NCBI GenBank assembly: GCA_013407085.1
Contig: JACCGJ010020624.1
Coordinates: 1-64,000 of the forward strand
Direction: 5' to 3'
DNA length: 64,000 nucleotides
Origin: Atriophallophorus winterbourni
Lineage: Eukaryota > Platyhelminthes > Trematoda > Plagiorchiida > Microphallidae
This document shows positions 1 to 11,700 of this stretch, in pieces. A model generated the notes under the pieces. It did no database searches and was not told the origin of the DNA. It saw only the letters and a list, made by a program, of their open reading frames with translations. Made by a program: the position numbers and the translations under genes. Every line of letters starts with the position of its first letter. The stretch's first letter is position 1.

Positions 1-1485
1 CAGGACAGGACAGATTGACGGTGTTTACCAGCGAGATCCTTCCAATCAGAGCGGTTCTGCATAGCACTTCCTAAACATTCCGCAAGATACTGCATTGAAT
101 GACATCGGTGGTTTGCTTCAACCGAGAACTTACTGCAACCCCGAGGTCATTATCGCCTATTTCTGAACATTCTGTGTAACGTGAGTGTAGATCAACCCAA
201 AAGTATCCTCTCAAGTTATGCGGACTTCAGCTCCATTTCAAGTCAATGCATTCTATCTTGGCCAACTATTCGCACGCTTGCTCACAAGCCATTTTGAGAT
301 TCCTAATTGAAGTGCTTCATAGAATCACACTCCCTAAAACGGAATAGCTTCATTTTAAAATTTATCGCACCCATTATATTCGCATGAATACTTTCCGAGT
401 TCATAAATGTATTCAATTATTCCAAGCGTTCTAAAATACTCGACATTAATTACCCTATGTGAGCGTGTACACCTGGTTAAGTCAGTAAATATTTCAACTT
501 TATAAAAGAGACGGCAAAACGCGATTGAAAGTTGACACAATGTGAGAATGGTTTGAGTATGGGTGATTTATGTCTGTTACCATTCGACCCAGTGGAGTCA
601 AATTAATAGTTTGTCGTGCAACCTAAACGAATGTGGAGGCTTGTAATTATGTTAGCTATCCAACACCGAAGTACTACCGAGATTAAATGTCACCGGTCAT
701 TTTCTAAATTTGGTCGGCTGTTCTCGTTCAACCACAATCAATCACGTGTTAAATGGGTCGCGCAATTACCGCCTTCATCTAACTATCAAATTGCACTCGA
801 GGAAGTTCACCTGTCTCGCAAGTTCGTATTTAGTTAGCTGGGTGTGAAGATAGATAAGGTTGACCAGTAAGCGAATTAAAGGAAGAAAACTTTTTCATTT
901 GCCTAATGGGCGTTAAATAAAGGAAGCAACTACAGAATGTTGTTCGCGTAGCTCCATCCAAACTACTTAGGGCTTATCCGCTCAATGAAATCTTCTTTTC
1001 GATTAAGGCCCACAGGGGGTAAAATGTGCAATTTTAAACTGATGGTATTTTAATGCTGTTGATACGCTTAAACATGACATGCCATAACTTGAATATTGAA
1101 TACAAATTGTGTACACCTACACGTTTGCGGGCTGATCACCTCACATGGTCACCTGACTTGGCCTGCACGGCCGAACATTTTCAAGCAAATATACACTCCG
1201 CTCAAGGTTGTTTTATTTGAATCGACGAGCGACGTTGAAAAGGGGGTGGGATCAGTTTCATCCACACGTTTTCAACTTGGTTCGGTCGCTTGACCCTCAG
1301 CATGCACAATGTGGTAAAATGAACCTCATGACCGTGTCAATGAATTGTTACATTAAATATACTTCAATAAAGCTTTCGCGATTTACGTGCATCTTAACTG
1401 CGTTGGCCCCTACCTATTGATGTCTATATTATTTTAACGCACGGAACTACCGTCCATCCAAAGATTCTTTTCCCTCAGTCTGTGT
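1..1485. other. Intergenic stretch, no gene seen
   Basis: Only short open frames occur here, with no recognisable domain, no paired splice sites bounding an open frame, and no repeat seen elsewhere in the window. The composition is unremarkable and AT-rich. Confidence 0.6.
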
Positions 1486-1640
1486 TGCCATTGAGGATTA
1501 TTTTTGCTCCACCTATGAAGAACATGGATATGATCATACAAGTAACGATTTTTTTAAATTTTTTATACGTATATCCTATGGTACTGTACAGCAATTTGCT
1601 TTTTTAACCATAAATCTTGAATCTTGAAAAAATACATTGA
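1486..1640 (+). mobile_element. LINE 3'-end copy (no coding part)
   Basis: This block matches the untranslated end of the LINE at 30886-31386. Both share a run near 'TTTTGCTCC', a later 'ATCCTATGGTACTGTA'-like segment, and a close ending in AAATCTTGAA repeats. Here the tail is a short heptanucleotide-type repeat (AATCTTG). I see no reverse transcriptase sequence upstream, so it is probably a severely 5'-truncated insertion. It is recognised only by comparison inside the window. Confidence 0.5.
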
Positions 1641-4600
1641 ATACCGATTTGAAGAACCAATACACGAAATGAAGGAAGAAACCTCAATGTACTTGCTGAG
1701 GGTTAGACAATAAAATTGGTTTGAATAAGGCTATGTAGCCCAAGAATCGCTTGGCCATGACAAGAAAATTGTTCGTTGCACAATTATATCACAGTCTATA
1801 ACAGAAACGCTGTTTACAGCGCCCGTCAGCCAACTATGTTAAAGGAAAACGACCTTCAAGCCGCGCAGCAATCGTCGGATCGTTAATATCTTGGTTCAAA
1901 ATTTTTGATCGATTTCGCTGGGTCCACAATCACGTGTGGTCTAGCTAAGTTAACAGTGAACAATTATTGTGCAATCTAGGCTGTAAGACTGGTCAAATTT
2001 CATGGCAATACAATAACTCTGTGTTAGAATAGTTCTCGTGTCAAAAATACACAAAAAACGACAAATAATTCCTTGTACCGAAGTAGCGGTTCATCTATTC
2101 GCGAGCACGTTTCTGCAAGGTTCACGACAACGTGTGTACATCCTCATACGTTTACTTGAACTGCATGGAACTAGTTTGCTCAAATTGGCTTCTCTTCAAC
2201 ACAGCAAAGAATCTTTAATTTTCGCATGTATACAAGTGGTTCAGCATTGCGTGAATTATACGATGTTAAGTCAATTGGTTCCTCATGGCGTGCGCCTTTC
2301 TGACTACCCGTTAATTAAAGTAAAAAGGCAGTCGCCAGCTGCCTCGCTTTATCGTTACCTGATCAAGTAAAAACAAACTCAATCATACCGAAGCACAACC
2401 TGGTAAATTTGGATGCTTAATAAATGAGTGTGGTCGCGTCAATTTTGCTATAGAAATGATCGGTTGAAACAGATCGACCACGTTGTATATCTCGAGCACA
2501 ACCTGTAGATCACGTTTAAAAGCTGTCTACTCCTATACAGCACTAAAAATCGTTTATACTAAAAACTACACGACACTGCACATCTGGTTTATCAGCCTTG
2601 TGTGATTGCTCAGTCGTCATCCATAGCACCCAACTCTTCCTTACGTCATGTTAAACTGCCCTCAAATCGACATGAATTAAATTTATTTTTCCCTGGTCCT
2701 ATCGATGTTTAATATGAAAGCGTGTAAATACGGACAGAGTGAACATGCTTTAGCTACCATATTGGATAAAAGTAGATTCATTTCTTTCACACAAGATAAT
2801 AGAATCCGTTGCCTAGTGAGTTAATGTAATCTGATTGAGTATCCTCAAATTACGCTAATGGATCCAACCTCTGTCAATCAAACCTATAAAATCCTGGGCG
2901 TAAAATGGATATGGCGTCATAGATAGAATGCAACATTGGTTAAAAGAGAAAGGGAATAGGTTGTATTGGTTGAACGAAAACGTCGCCTTTCCAAATATCA
3001 TTTGAAAAACTACAGAGAGCGAGCATTGTCTTGGTTTCTCAAGGCAATAGGTGTTCCCGATCGTTGAAGTATTCTCCTTCTGAAGTCATCCTAGCTATTC
3101 GCACGGCAGCTGACATCGCGAATCGATATATGTCAATAGTGTGACAAGATAAGCCCCAAGTTGTGACGACTAATACGACAGCCGCTTATACAGAATACCC
3201 TGGCATGGCGTGTGAAAACAATCATGTGTGCTAAGCATAAAACTGTGGATGCAATATTTGACCACCCATCCATGAGAGAAAAAATGTCAATCGTACTTTT
3301 CCGTTTGTCTAAAGATCACCCTTCTGACACTATAAATTTACGGTAGTATTAATCCTTGCTACATATGTCTAGTGTTAATACTAGATTAAAATTGAAAACA
3401 AACCCGGATACGTTGATTGCAAACAGTCTTGAATATGGACGATGAAACGCCGCGGGAAATCGTTCAGTTGAACTTCCGAACGAAACCAAGCGCGTAGCTC
3501 AAATTGAGAATTCTATCAGGCACAACTAGGATGGCAAGGTTCCAGGGAAGTGCCCATTGTAAATTAGCGTCTAGTCAGCTGGCCGACAAGACTGATTATA
3601 CGAAATCTCGCCATAAGCTCGGTCACTTAAATTTGCGTTAGTCATCCAACATTCTGATGGCTTTGCCTGTGTTTCAGTATCGCATAGGTCCTGAAGCGAG
3701 GGGAATTTAGAGAAACACGGTATGCAAATCAACGAGGTAGTTTTGTCTTGCATAAAATTATCTCCCAAAATGCATTGCGAACCACGGCGAATTTGCATAT
3801 GGTTCATCCCGACTCGAGTTTTAAATCAAAACGATTAAAATTTGGAATAATAAAAGTGCATTTTCCAACGATTAGATCGCATGATCCGTTAGTTTCGAGA
3901 AAGGGAAAGAGGAGCAAAGACCTCGATAGGTATGACAGAAGAATTGTTTGATAATCACAAGTGAGCTTCCTTGAAGTTTCATTAATTTTCGGCAAACCAT
4001 GTTCGCATTTCTTTAATGAAGGTGAACGTAGCGCGATTCAAAATGTGTTTATCGAATAATGGATATAGCGGTCATTAACTTTTGAAATACCACTGGATAA
4101 ACATATTTTACTCGTTTAAATATCTACATTTGCATGATTTTCCACTACACGATGAGGCTGGTTTCGTGCTGTTGGCATTTATCCCATAAGGGCAGAACGA
4201 TTACACTGCATGACTCGAAACTTGTGAGTTGACTTTTTCATCAAATGGTTCTCGCACGAACATTTATTACCAGCGCCTCAACAGTTATTCCGACAAAACC
4301 CACATTTTCACGATTCTCTCTTCACAAGATATTTTGTGACTTCTTTAAAATTCCCTTTATTATGTTCAATAATTATCGATCGCCTTCCTGCTGAGCGGTT
4401 AGTTAAATAAATCGATGGATGAAACAAACATGAATTTTATACACGCCCGTGCTTGTTCATCTGAATGATTTAGCGTCCGATACCCCATATCAGTAAATCA
4501 TCTTTAAGTACCGCACTGCTGCAAACAAACAACTTCGTTCACAGAGGTAGGTGGCGACCGCACAGCTGCGTCCCAGCGATATCGATTAATTCAATTTCTG

Positions 4601-4743
4601 GAAAACATGCAAACTACTATAACGGCAGTCAGAAAATGTGTACGACATGCATTGAAGGATGATTGAATAGCTGCCAATGATTTACTAACTCCCACATTCT
4701 GAGGTGAACTCGACTTTCAAACAAAAACCCAGTTCAAATTAAC
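1641..4743. other. Intergenic stretch, nothing recognised
   Basis: The longest open frame (2038-2370, plus, 110 codons) has no domain, no splice context and a composition like random frames, so I do not call it a gene. No repeat shared with the rest of the window was noticed. Confidence 0.55.
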
Positions 4744-5042
4744 GTGTTGCTCACATCCCCCGCACTTACACACCATAGCTGGTTTCTGGCTGTTTACCGT
4801 CATCAGGTGGAGACAGTAAGATTCGTTTTAGTGAGCCTTCTAACAGTAGAAGAGTGGTAGACAAGGCTCACGGAACCCAAACTTACTGTCTCCACCTGAT
4901 GACGGCAAACAGCCAGAAACTGGTGGTGGTGTGTAAGTGCGACGGATATGAGCAAAAGTCTCCTTTGGTCATCCATCAGCGCCTGACTAGGAATCACTGT
5001 GATTCTGTATTTGAACATCGTGGCTCGTTGTACGAACCCTGT
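4744..5042. repeat. Family A foldback pair (inverted copies)
   Basis: The left arm (4744-4839) reads forward and the right arm (4863-5042) is the inverted copy, with about 23 bp between them. Both contain the family core: 'TTTCTGGCTGTTT', 'CGTCATCAGGTGGAGACAG' and 'GTGAGCCTT'. The right arm extends into a second family block with 'GAACATCGTGGCTCGTTGTA'. The RNA would form one long hairpin. I see no protein and no obvious target-site duplication. It could be a foldback or MITE-like element, or two short retroposons inserted head to head. Confidence 0.75.
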
Positions 5043-8000
5043 TAAACAGTGTCCACAAAGTCTAACATTTTAAAAAACCCAATTCATCTAAAAATGTGAT
5101 TTAACATCTCACGTGCATTTCACTCGACGACGTGGGAGTGGTTACGCTATCAGTTATATTTGTTGAAAACCCCAATTGATGAGACAAACAACCACTGCTG
5201 TGGGAGTCCTCAGATAGCACAGCTGGTGTGACCTTAAACGAAATCTCCGCATGCAATCAGACAAAGCACACGAGGTGATGAATCACACACGCATACACAC
5301 AGAACGCAGAGAATGAAACTTCAGGTCAATGTGGGACAGTTGTGAAGGTAGGGTGGGGCTTATTCTGGTGACGAAAATCACCGAGCTGATGGTCTGATTA
5401 AAATTTACCTGGTTGCCACGACTAGCTGGGAAAATAAGGGCTCATAAACGAGGGATCAATCATACATCAAAATTAAAGAGGGTATCCGTGCAGTAATTGA
5501 TACATGAAAAGACGCACACTTAGCATTCGTGACCTGATGGGATCTCGTATTTTACCAACTGAGCGATTTGCTTCCCACATCAGGTGGTGTGGTTAGACGT
5601 TCGTCTTCAAATTATTCGTGGCTCCGTTGCACCGCGATCGTAGATTTGTAAAATTGTGCCTAACCCTTGTTGGTTGTCATAGCTAGGTGTAACACAGTTA
5701 CTAGAAACACCCGGAAAGATAACCACAGCCTAAGCAATGTGTTGCTCACATCCCCCACACTTACTATGTGATTCTGTGTTTGAACCCTGTGGTTCGTTGT
5801 GACAGCGGCATTCAAGTATAACTTTGTTAACCACAGCCTGTTTCTTTGGTGAAATCATATCTCCTGTAGTGCTTTACGCTAACGAAACCGCGAAGACAAG
5901 ACGATAGACCTCAGCAGCTTCATAACGTGATAAAAACCATGTTAGCATTCGTATCCCGGAAAACTAACAATCAAATCGATTTTACGCACGGCAAGTGTAG
6001 CGAGGTTATGAACTGTTAACCCATCCGTCGGTAGAGAGACGCCCACAAATTCAAGACAGTGAGGGATTGGGTTTTTTCTCTAACGACTTGGTTGCATCCG
6101 AGAAACTGATGTTGAACTAAGTACAGCTCTCGGACCAGTTGGTCAAAGCGTTTGCGTACAGGCAACCCACTGTCTTATTTCAGTATCTAAAACACGAAGC
6201 ATCAACCGTCATATTCCATGGGGCAATTTAAACATGGCCACCAAAGATACATTCGTGTGATTGCGGATAAGGGTTAGCATGCTGAGACGAACCACACGAG
6301 TCCGGCAACATGACGCAAATATGCAACGATCGTGTTGCTAACGCGAGCAAACTGATTGAAACACGCCTAAATCGATCGGAAAACCATGTTAGTAGCCGAA
6401 ACGAGTGCAACACAAAATCATCACGTCTCGCGGATTGAGGCATGGAAATGTAACAATGATAGAGGCGAATTCCCTTCACACGCAAAGACAATTTTGTTCG
6501 CGAAACACCGACTTTGATCAACGACCGTATCAGGTTGAAAGTTTAAAGAACATGCGTTGCACAAGACATAAAAGAAACCAGACAACGTCTGGTCTGGTCC
6601 GTGAACAATGCAAGAAGGCATCTCGCCATACACACATGCAGCGCATAAACATGCACATACGTACACAGAATCTAAGGCTAACTGTCGTGTGGGGAACAGT
6701 GCAGGATGAGTGATTGAAAAAGCACAGAAAGTTGTTTGAACATCAGTTCATCCATCATGAGTGTCAACGAAAAACCAAGATGTGGAGATAGTTCTGAACG
6801 GGACAAAGTTCTTTCGTGATTCGTAAGCAATGGTCTGAACAATAACATCCGGCAAAGCAAGCGTGGTTGGTATCAAGCAGCAACTCTTCAATATAGGCCT
6901 GGTCAAATAACGGTTCGGATCTAATTTTAAATTCGCTTGAGGCCAAACAGTATAAAATGAGATATAGATACACCCGCATTAGTGCTGACACGCTGAAGGC
7001 ATCGAATTCTATACAACTGCAGTCTTTCGAACTCTCACACCAACCATGACAGACGGGAGAAATCAAAATAGGGAGCCAGGTCAAAGTGGAGATCAGATCA
7101 AGATACGCAAAGTAGAAAATTGCACGAGTATGATAGAAAACTCGATATCAAGTTAGCGGTTGAAAAGATGTGTTGTTAACAAGGCGCAGTTGATAATTGT
7201 GTTCTTCGTACACGGTCTAGCGAACCACACGGAACTTTGCCTGATTCCAGCCTGTGCTAGTATATAGGGATGAGTGAAATTCAGGCAGCGGAATGCTGAA
7301 CTGACGAGTTGTTTGCTAGGACAACAAACCTCCTCGGGATAATCCTGACGATTTAAAGGATTCATATACGAGGCAGGCAAACGCACCAGGTGAAAGCAAA
7401 GGGACTGGTCTTGTGCATCAGAAGTAGGTCGGAAACTCTGACAGTGTTCAATTCACTGGAAGAAGTCCCCAAACATCTCTAGTACGAGATTATTCCAACC
7501 AGCCAAGACCAGTGACAACAACTCAAGTCCCGATATACTCCAAGCTGTATCAATCATCAGTATAGGAGTACATCATCGAGGCAGAAAAGAACAAGCTGAC
7601 CGAAATGGAATAGATACAAAACGTACTTGATAAAGTCATTCTACACAAAAACGCTTTGGTCAAAAGATGTGACAGACAGACACGCGAACACGAAACACAC
7701 AAAAAATCAAGGACTAGAAATGAGACCGATTGTAAAAAGAGCAGTAACATAGTAAAAATGGAAGCATAGGAATGAGAACGAAAGGCAAAAACGACCAACA
7801 CAGCAGCTTGTTCAGATACAATAACGACTAGGCAAAACATTTAAAGTAAAAAAATGAACTAGGGGGTTGCTTGATAGGTAAAAAAAAGCCTAGGGTGAAA
7901 GTCTCGAGTAAAAATCCCATACAAAATGTGCATTCAATGAAACGGTTGGGTGTCGGAAGAACGAGGAGCTCAAAAACAGTCACGCGGAACAAACAAACGA

Positions 8001-8201
8001 ACGTAGCAAACGAATAAGAAACGCGATCCCCTCACAAAATGGCCAAGTGTTGTTATCCCGAATATTGCCGAGCAGATAGGTGCTCAAGACAGAAAAGCAA
8101 TTGTCACATATCACATCAGCTGATAGAAAATCGGTGGCAACTAAGACCACCACAGCCAGAGATGGGGTGGATAACCGAATACCGGGGGATGAATTGGCCC
8201 G
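5043..8201. other. Downstream flank of cdc25, no gene seen
   Basis: A family A fragment lies at 5739-5805. There its first part reads forward and its second part inverted, a small mosaic. From about 6600 to 8040 the plus strand is clearly A-rich, so the minus strand is T-rich, as expected if the cdc25 3' UTR runs through here. I found no convincing AATAAA on the minus strand, so the end of the transcript is open. The minus-strand open frames at 6764-7084 and 7550-7840 look like T-rich non-coding sequence. Confidence 0.45.
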
Positions 8202-8770
8202 TTATGGCGAGAAGGAAAGACTGTGGCTTAGTCGTTTGCGCTCGAAATCGGACGAATGATCATTCAATTCGCCGCCATACGGTGGTGTGGTTGGGAGCGC
8301 ATCACCCAACGGAGCAGACTGTAGGCGATTCAACGGGGTGAGTATGACGCGTTTCCTGTTCGTGGGGGCTGCGGGTGTGCCATCGGAGCCTTCGTCGATG
8401 CAAAACGGATTGTTCAACAAGTTGCACAGCGGGGTTTGCTGCATGTTCCGATGCCTTGATCGACGTCGTGCGAGGTTGAACATTGTGCCAACTGTTTCGG
8501 ATCGTTTCAATGATACGCGTGATGTGGGATCTTCTGCACGAGCAGTTACGGAGGCGACTTGTTCGTGGAATTTCGCCAGCAGGGGTTCGATCCCCAGTGA
8601 CAAGTCCGCAGTTGAGAGGGTGGCCGCAATCACGCGTTGACCCACTCGGACAATGGTTTCCGCTAACTGCAAAGGACTTTCGTCAACACTGTCCGGTTCA
8701 GAGGCGAGTGAACTTCGTCGACTGGATGATCTACTCGTAGAGGCGGGTGAATTTTTAGTGGAGTCCATAC
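8202..8770 (-). CDS. cdc25: cdc25 exon 7, C-terminal tail and stop
   Basis: The acceptor ACCTTTAG|GT completes the Ser codon left by exon 6. 188 further codons follow to TAA at 8204-8202. It is rich in Ser and Arg, contains RLQSAP (about 818, cf. RQNSAP of human CDC25A) and KRSETVG, and has no folded domain I recognise. Typical CDC25s stop before this point. Phase and composition support it as part of the same gene. Confidence 0.82.
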
Positions 8771-11700
8771 CTAAAGGTATCGGGTAGGTTAGTGTCCGCA
8801 GGATAAAATACGCATTGTAGAAAGTTGCCCGCAATCAAACGCAATGAAATAAAAACATTATACTCTCACACGCGAGATAAAACGATTTATATTAGAGATC
8901 TTGCACAGCATGATAGAATACACATGAGCTGGGAATATGTTCTGTTGCCTTGATCTTACACCATAATCAGGGACATCATTACACCAATAGCACGTTAAAG
9001 TAAAATCCTGAAAGGTTGGGAATGGTGGAACGCTAACCACTAAGGGATCTATAGCAGAGTAAGCAGAAACAAACCGGGATGAAGTGACTTGAATTGCAAA
9101 TGCATCTAATCAAGTTTCGTGAATGATTAGAGAGATATCAACAGTTGATCAGCTTCGTATTCTAAACACGAAGCAGTATGATTTCGCTTACTGGATATGG
9201 TGCTAGACTGTTGCAGTTATTTTCAAGACGACTGTCGTCACTAAACTGGATGAGATCGGAACCCAGGGCAGCCGATTAAACGGCGCTAGGTTGTCGGGAA
9301 CTGGTATGAAATTACGACAGCAATAATGACAGTAAGATTGCAGCTCAGTAAAGATGGAAAGCCGTTAAACACGGAGTTACCTATACAGGATATAATTAAC
9401 GTCCAATTGCAATCTCACGTATCAGGCATAGGAAGAAGACCGATAATAATGAAAGCGACGAGGAAGTGTTCTAAAGAGAACCAAACAATCAGATGGCCAT
9501 GGAGACGTAGTTCGAATATAGCAAACTCACTGAATGCAACCACTTTGTTTTCCTTTTCATCCCCGCTAGAATGCAAATCCTCTTCAAGCGGTGGCGAACT
9601 ACACTTGCTCTCGGGGAGTTCTTGAAGGGAATGAGAACTCTGGACTCCGGACAAATGAGCGAAGCTGTTAAGCGCATCCACCATGGGAGGATTGAACAGC
9701 TTGTGCTGTGGGCGGATGCAAGCGGTACAGGCCGAGCTCACGCGTTTGGTCAGACGGCGATAAAGTCGATAGTGTGGTCGATAATCGCGATGAGACATTT
9801 TGACATAAGCGTTAGGTGTGCAAAGATTCTGAATGGGAGGAAGATGACCAAAAAATATTCTCAATCAATAAGTACCTTGAGAATGAAAACAATTCACGTT
9901 GATGTGAATCAAAGTGTGAATGTGAGTTGAGATAAAAATGAATAGAGCTAACCAAGTAGAGGTAAATCCATACTTTGGGTTTACATGTACGCATTGAAAA
10001 AACATGGTTTACACAATCAATGAAAAAGAGATAAAATACTGGAACCGAAGGACAGTACAGCAAAATCATCTGCAATCGGTAAAAAGAAGCAATCGAGGCC
10101 TTACTGCTTGCTTGTTGTTGATAATCTTGTTCCTTATTGCATTGAAAAGGAACTGGTAGCTTAGCAAAACGGAAAGCCTGTGGAAATATTTTCTGCTTTC
10201 AGAATTGTAATTATTTGACTTAACCTTTAAAAGGATGTTTTGTCCATGGTCACCGCACTTGATGGTAGAAATACTGCGTCGGGTGACCACAGAAAGTGGC
10301 AGTAGGTCGGTGATGAGAAACATGTCAAGTATCTGGTCTTCACCATTCCCAAAAACATCACTTAGGCTCATCAGCTCAATTCTATACTTACTAGAATTCA
10401 GACTTTATTTGTACGCTGTTCGTCTTAGTTTTCTTGGCGACAAGTCTTTTGTATTACCTCATATTTCGTACTAATTACCCGCTATGTTCCAGGCACTTTT
10501 TTCAAGACTTTGTGTTGTTCAAACGTTGTATCAGGGTCGCCTTATACAAGCTCTGTTTCTCATGACATACTCGAAATAATCATGAAAGAGCATTCTCGCC
10601 ATTGCGATCAACATATGAATATTAACCTTAATGATAATTCTCACTCGCTGCATGGCGATCCCCTAAAAGTCAAGTTTCCTCAAAGACTTGCTCAAAATAC
10701 GTCATACTACCCTCCAGAACGTCCTCGTATCAGAGGTCCGTTATCCTATTTACACCAAGATACCTTTGTCAAAAGAAACAGTTTATTGAACAAACACGAG
10801 CGTTGATATCATATGCGAACATTTTACGTGTAATTTGGACAGAAATTGTTGTGTTGTTTAGACATTAGTGTAAAGCTGAAATTTTGAACGTTTTCGAATA
10901 AAACTAGGTCCTTCTTTTTCACCGCGGTAGCTAAAGTGGACGTAAAATGGATGTAGCATCCGAGGGCATCACATCGTTTCAATTTACACCACAGGGAACC
11001 CATTGAAGTTGCTACCAAATCTGACCGGTTCGAATTATAAACATCGGGCAGAAAAATAGTTCTAGGGCTAATTATTTTACAAAGAATTGTTCGGTGGAAG
11101 CGTACGTGTTTGATCTAACACGCTGTCGTGTTGCTCCGTTAGCGATGATAAGGTACGCTAAAATCCATCGCGAAGCGCCTCATAATTTCGAGTTCTACAC
11201 ATGGACTGTTGTGTTGTCAGAAAATAGAAATGTGACCAAAACACTAAAAAATCACTGAATAAACAAGTTAAGGCATAACGCATGAGATATACAGGATAAT
11301 GCATGAGAAGCCAATACATGAATAACGAGATTGGACTGTGGACAGCTGCACAACTGGTTGCTAAGGGATGTGTGCAACCGTAGATTTAAATTGCGTGTGC
11401 ACGGCACGGGTTTGGTGGGAACTAAAATCTTGAAAATAAAGTTAGAAGGCAACCTGGGTAAAAGCAAATAGCGGGTCGCGTTACTGCATTCACTATGTTG
11501 CACCGAATAGTTAACAGTGAGTACGTAAATTACAAGACTTACAGGATAATTCTGATAGAAAGCCGAGTATCCACCTTTCATAACGTAGATCTCAGGGAAA
11601 TACAGGAACGGATAACGTTGGTAGTTCGAAATTCGGTCGATGCTTCGTAGAAAAGCGGCCCTGGAAAGAACCACAGCAGTGAAGATAGAAAAAACCACAA

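Noticed and set aside
2038..2370. Plus-strand frame of 110 codons.
   Set aside because: No domain, start context or neighbouring exon; length is within chance for AT-rich intergenic sequence of this size.
7550..7840. Minus-strand frame rich in Leu, Ser and Phe that resembles a membrane protein.
   Set aside because: The minus strand is simply T-rich here; such frames mimic membrane segments. It more likely belongs to the cdc25 3' flank.
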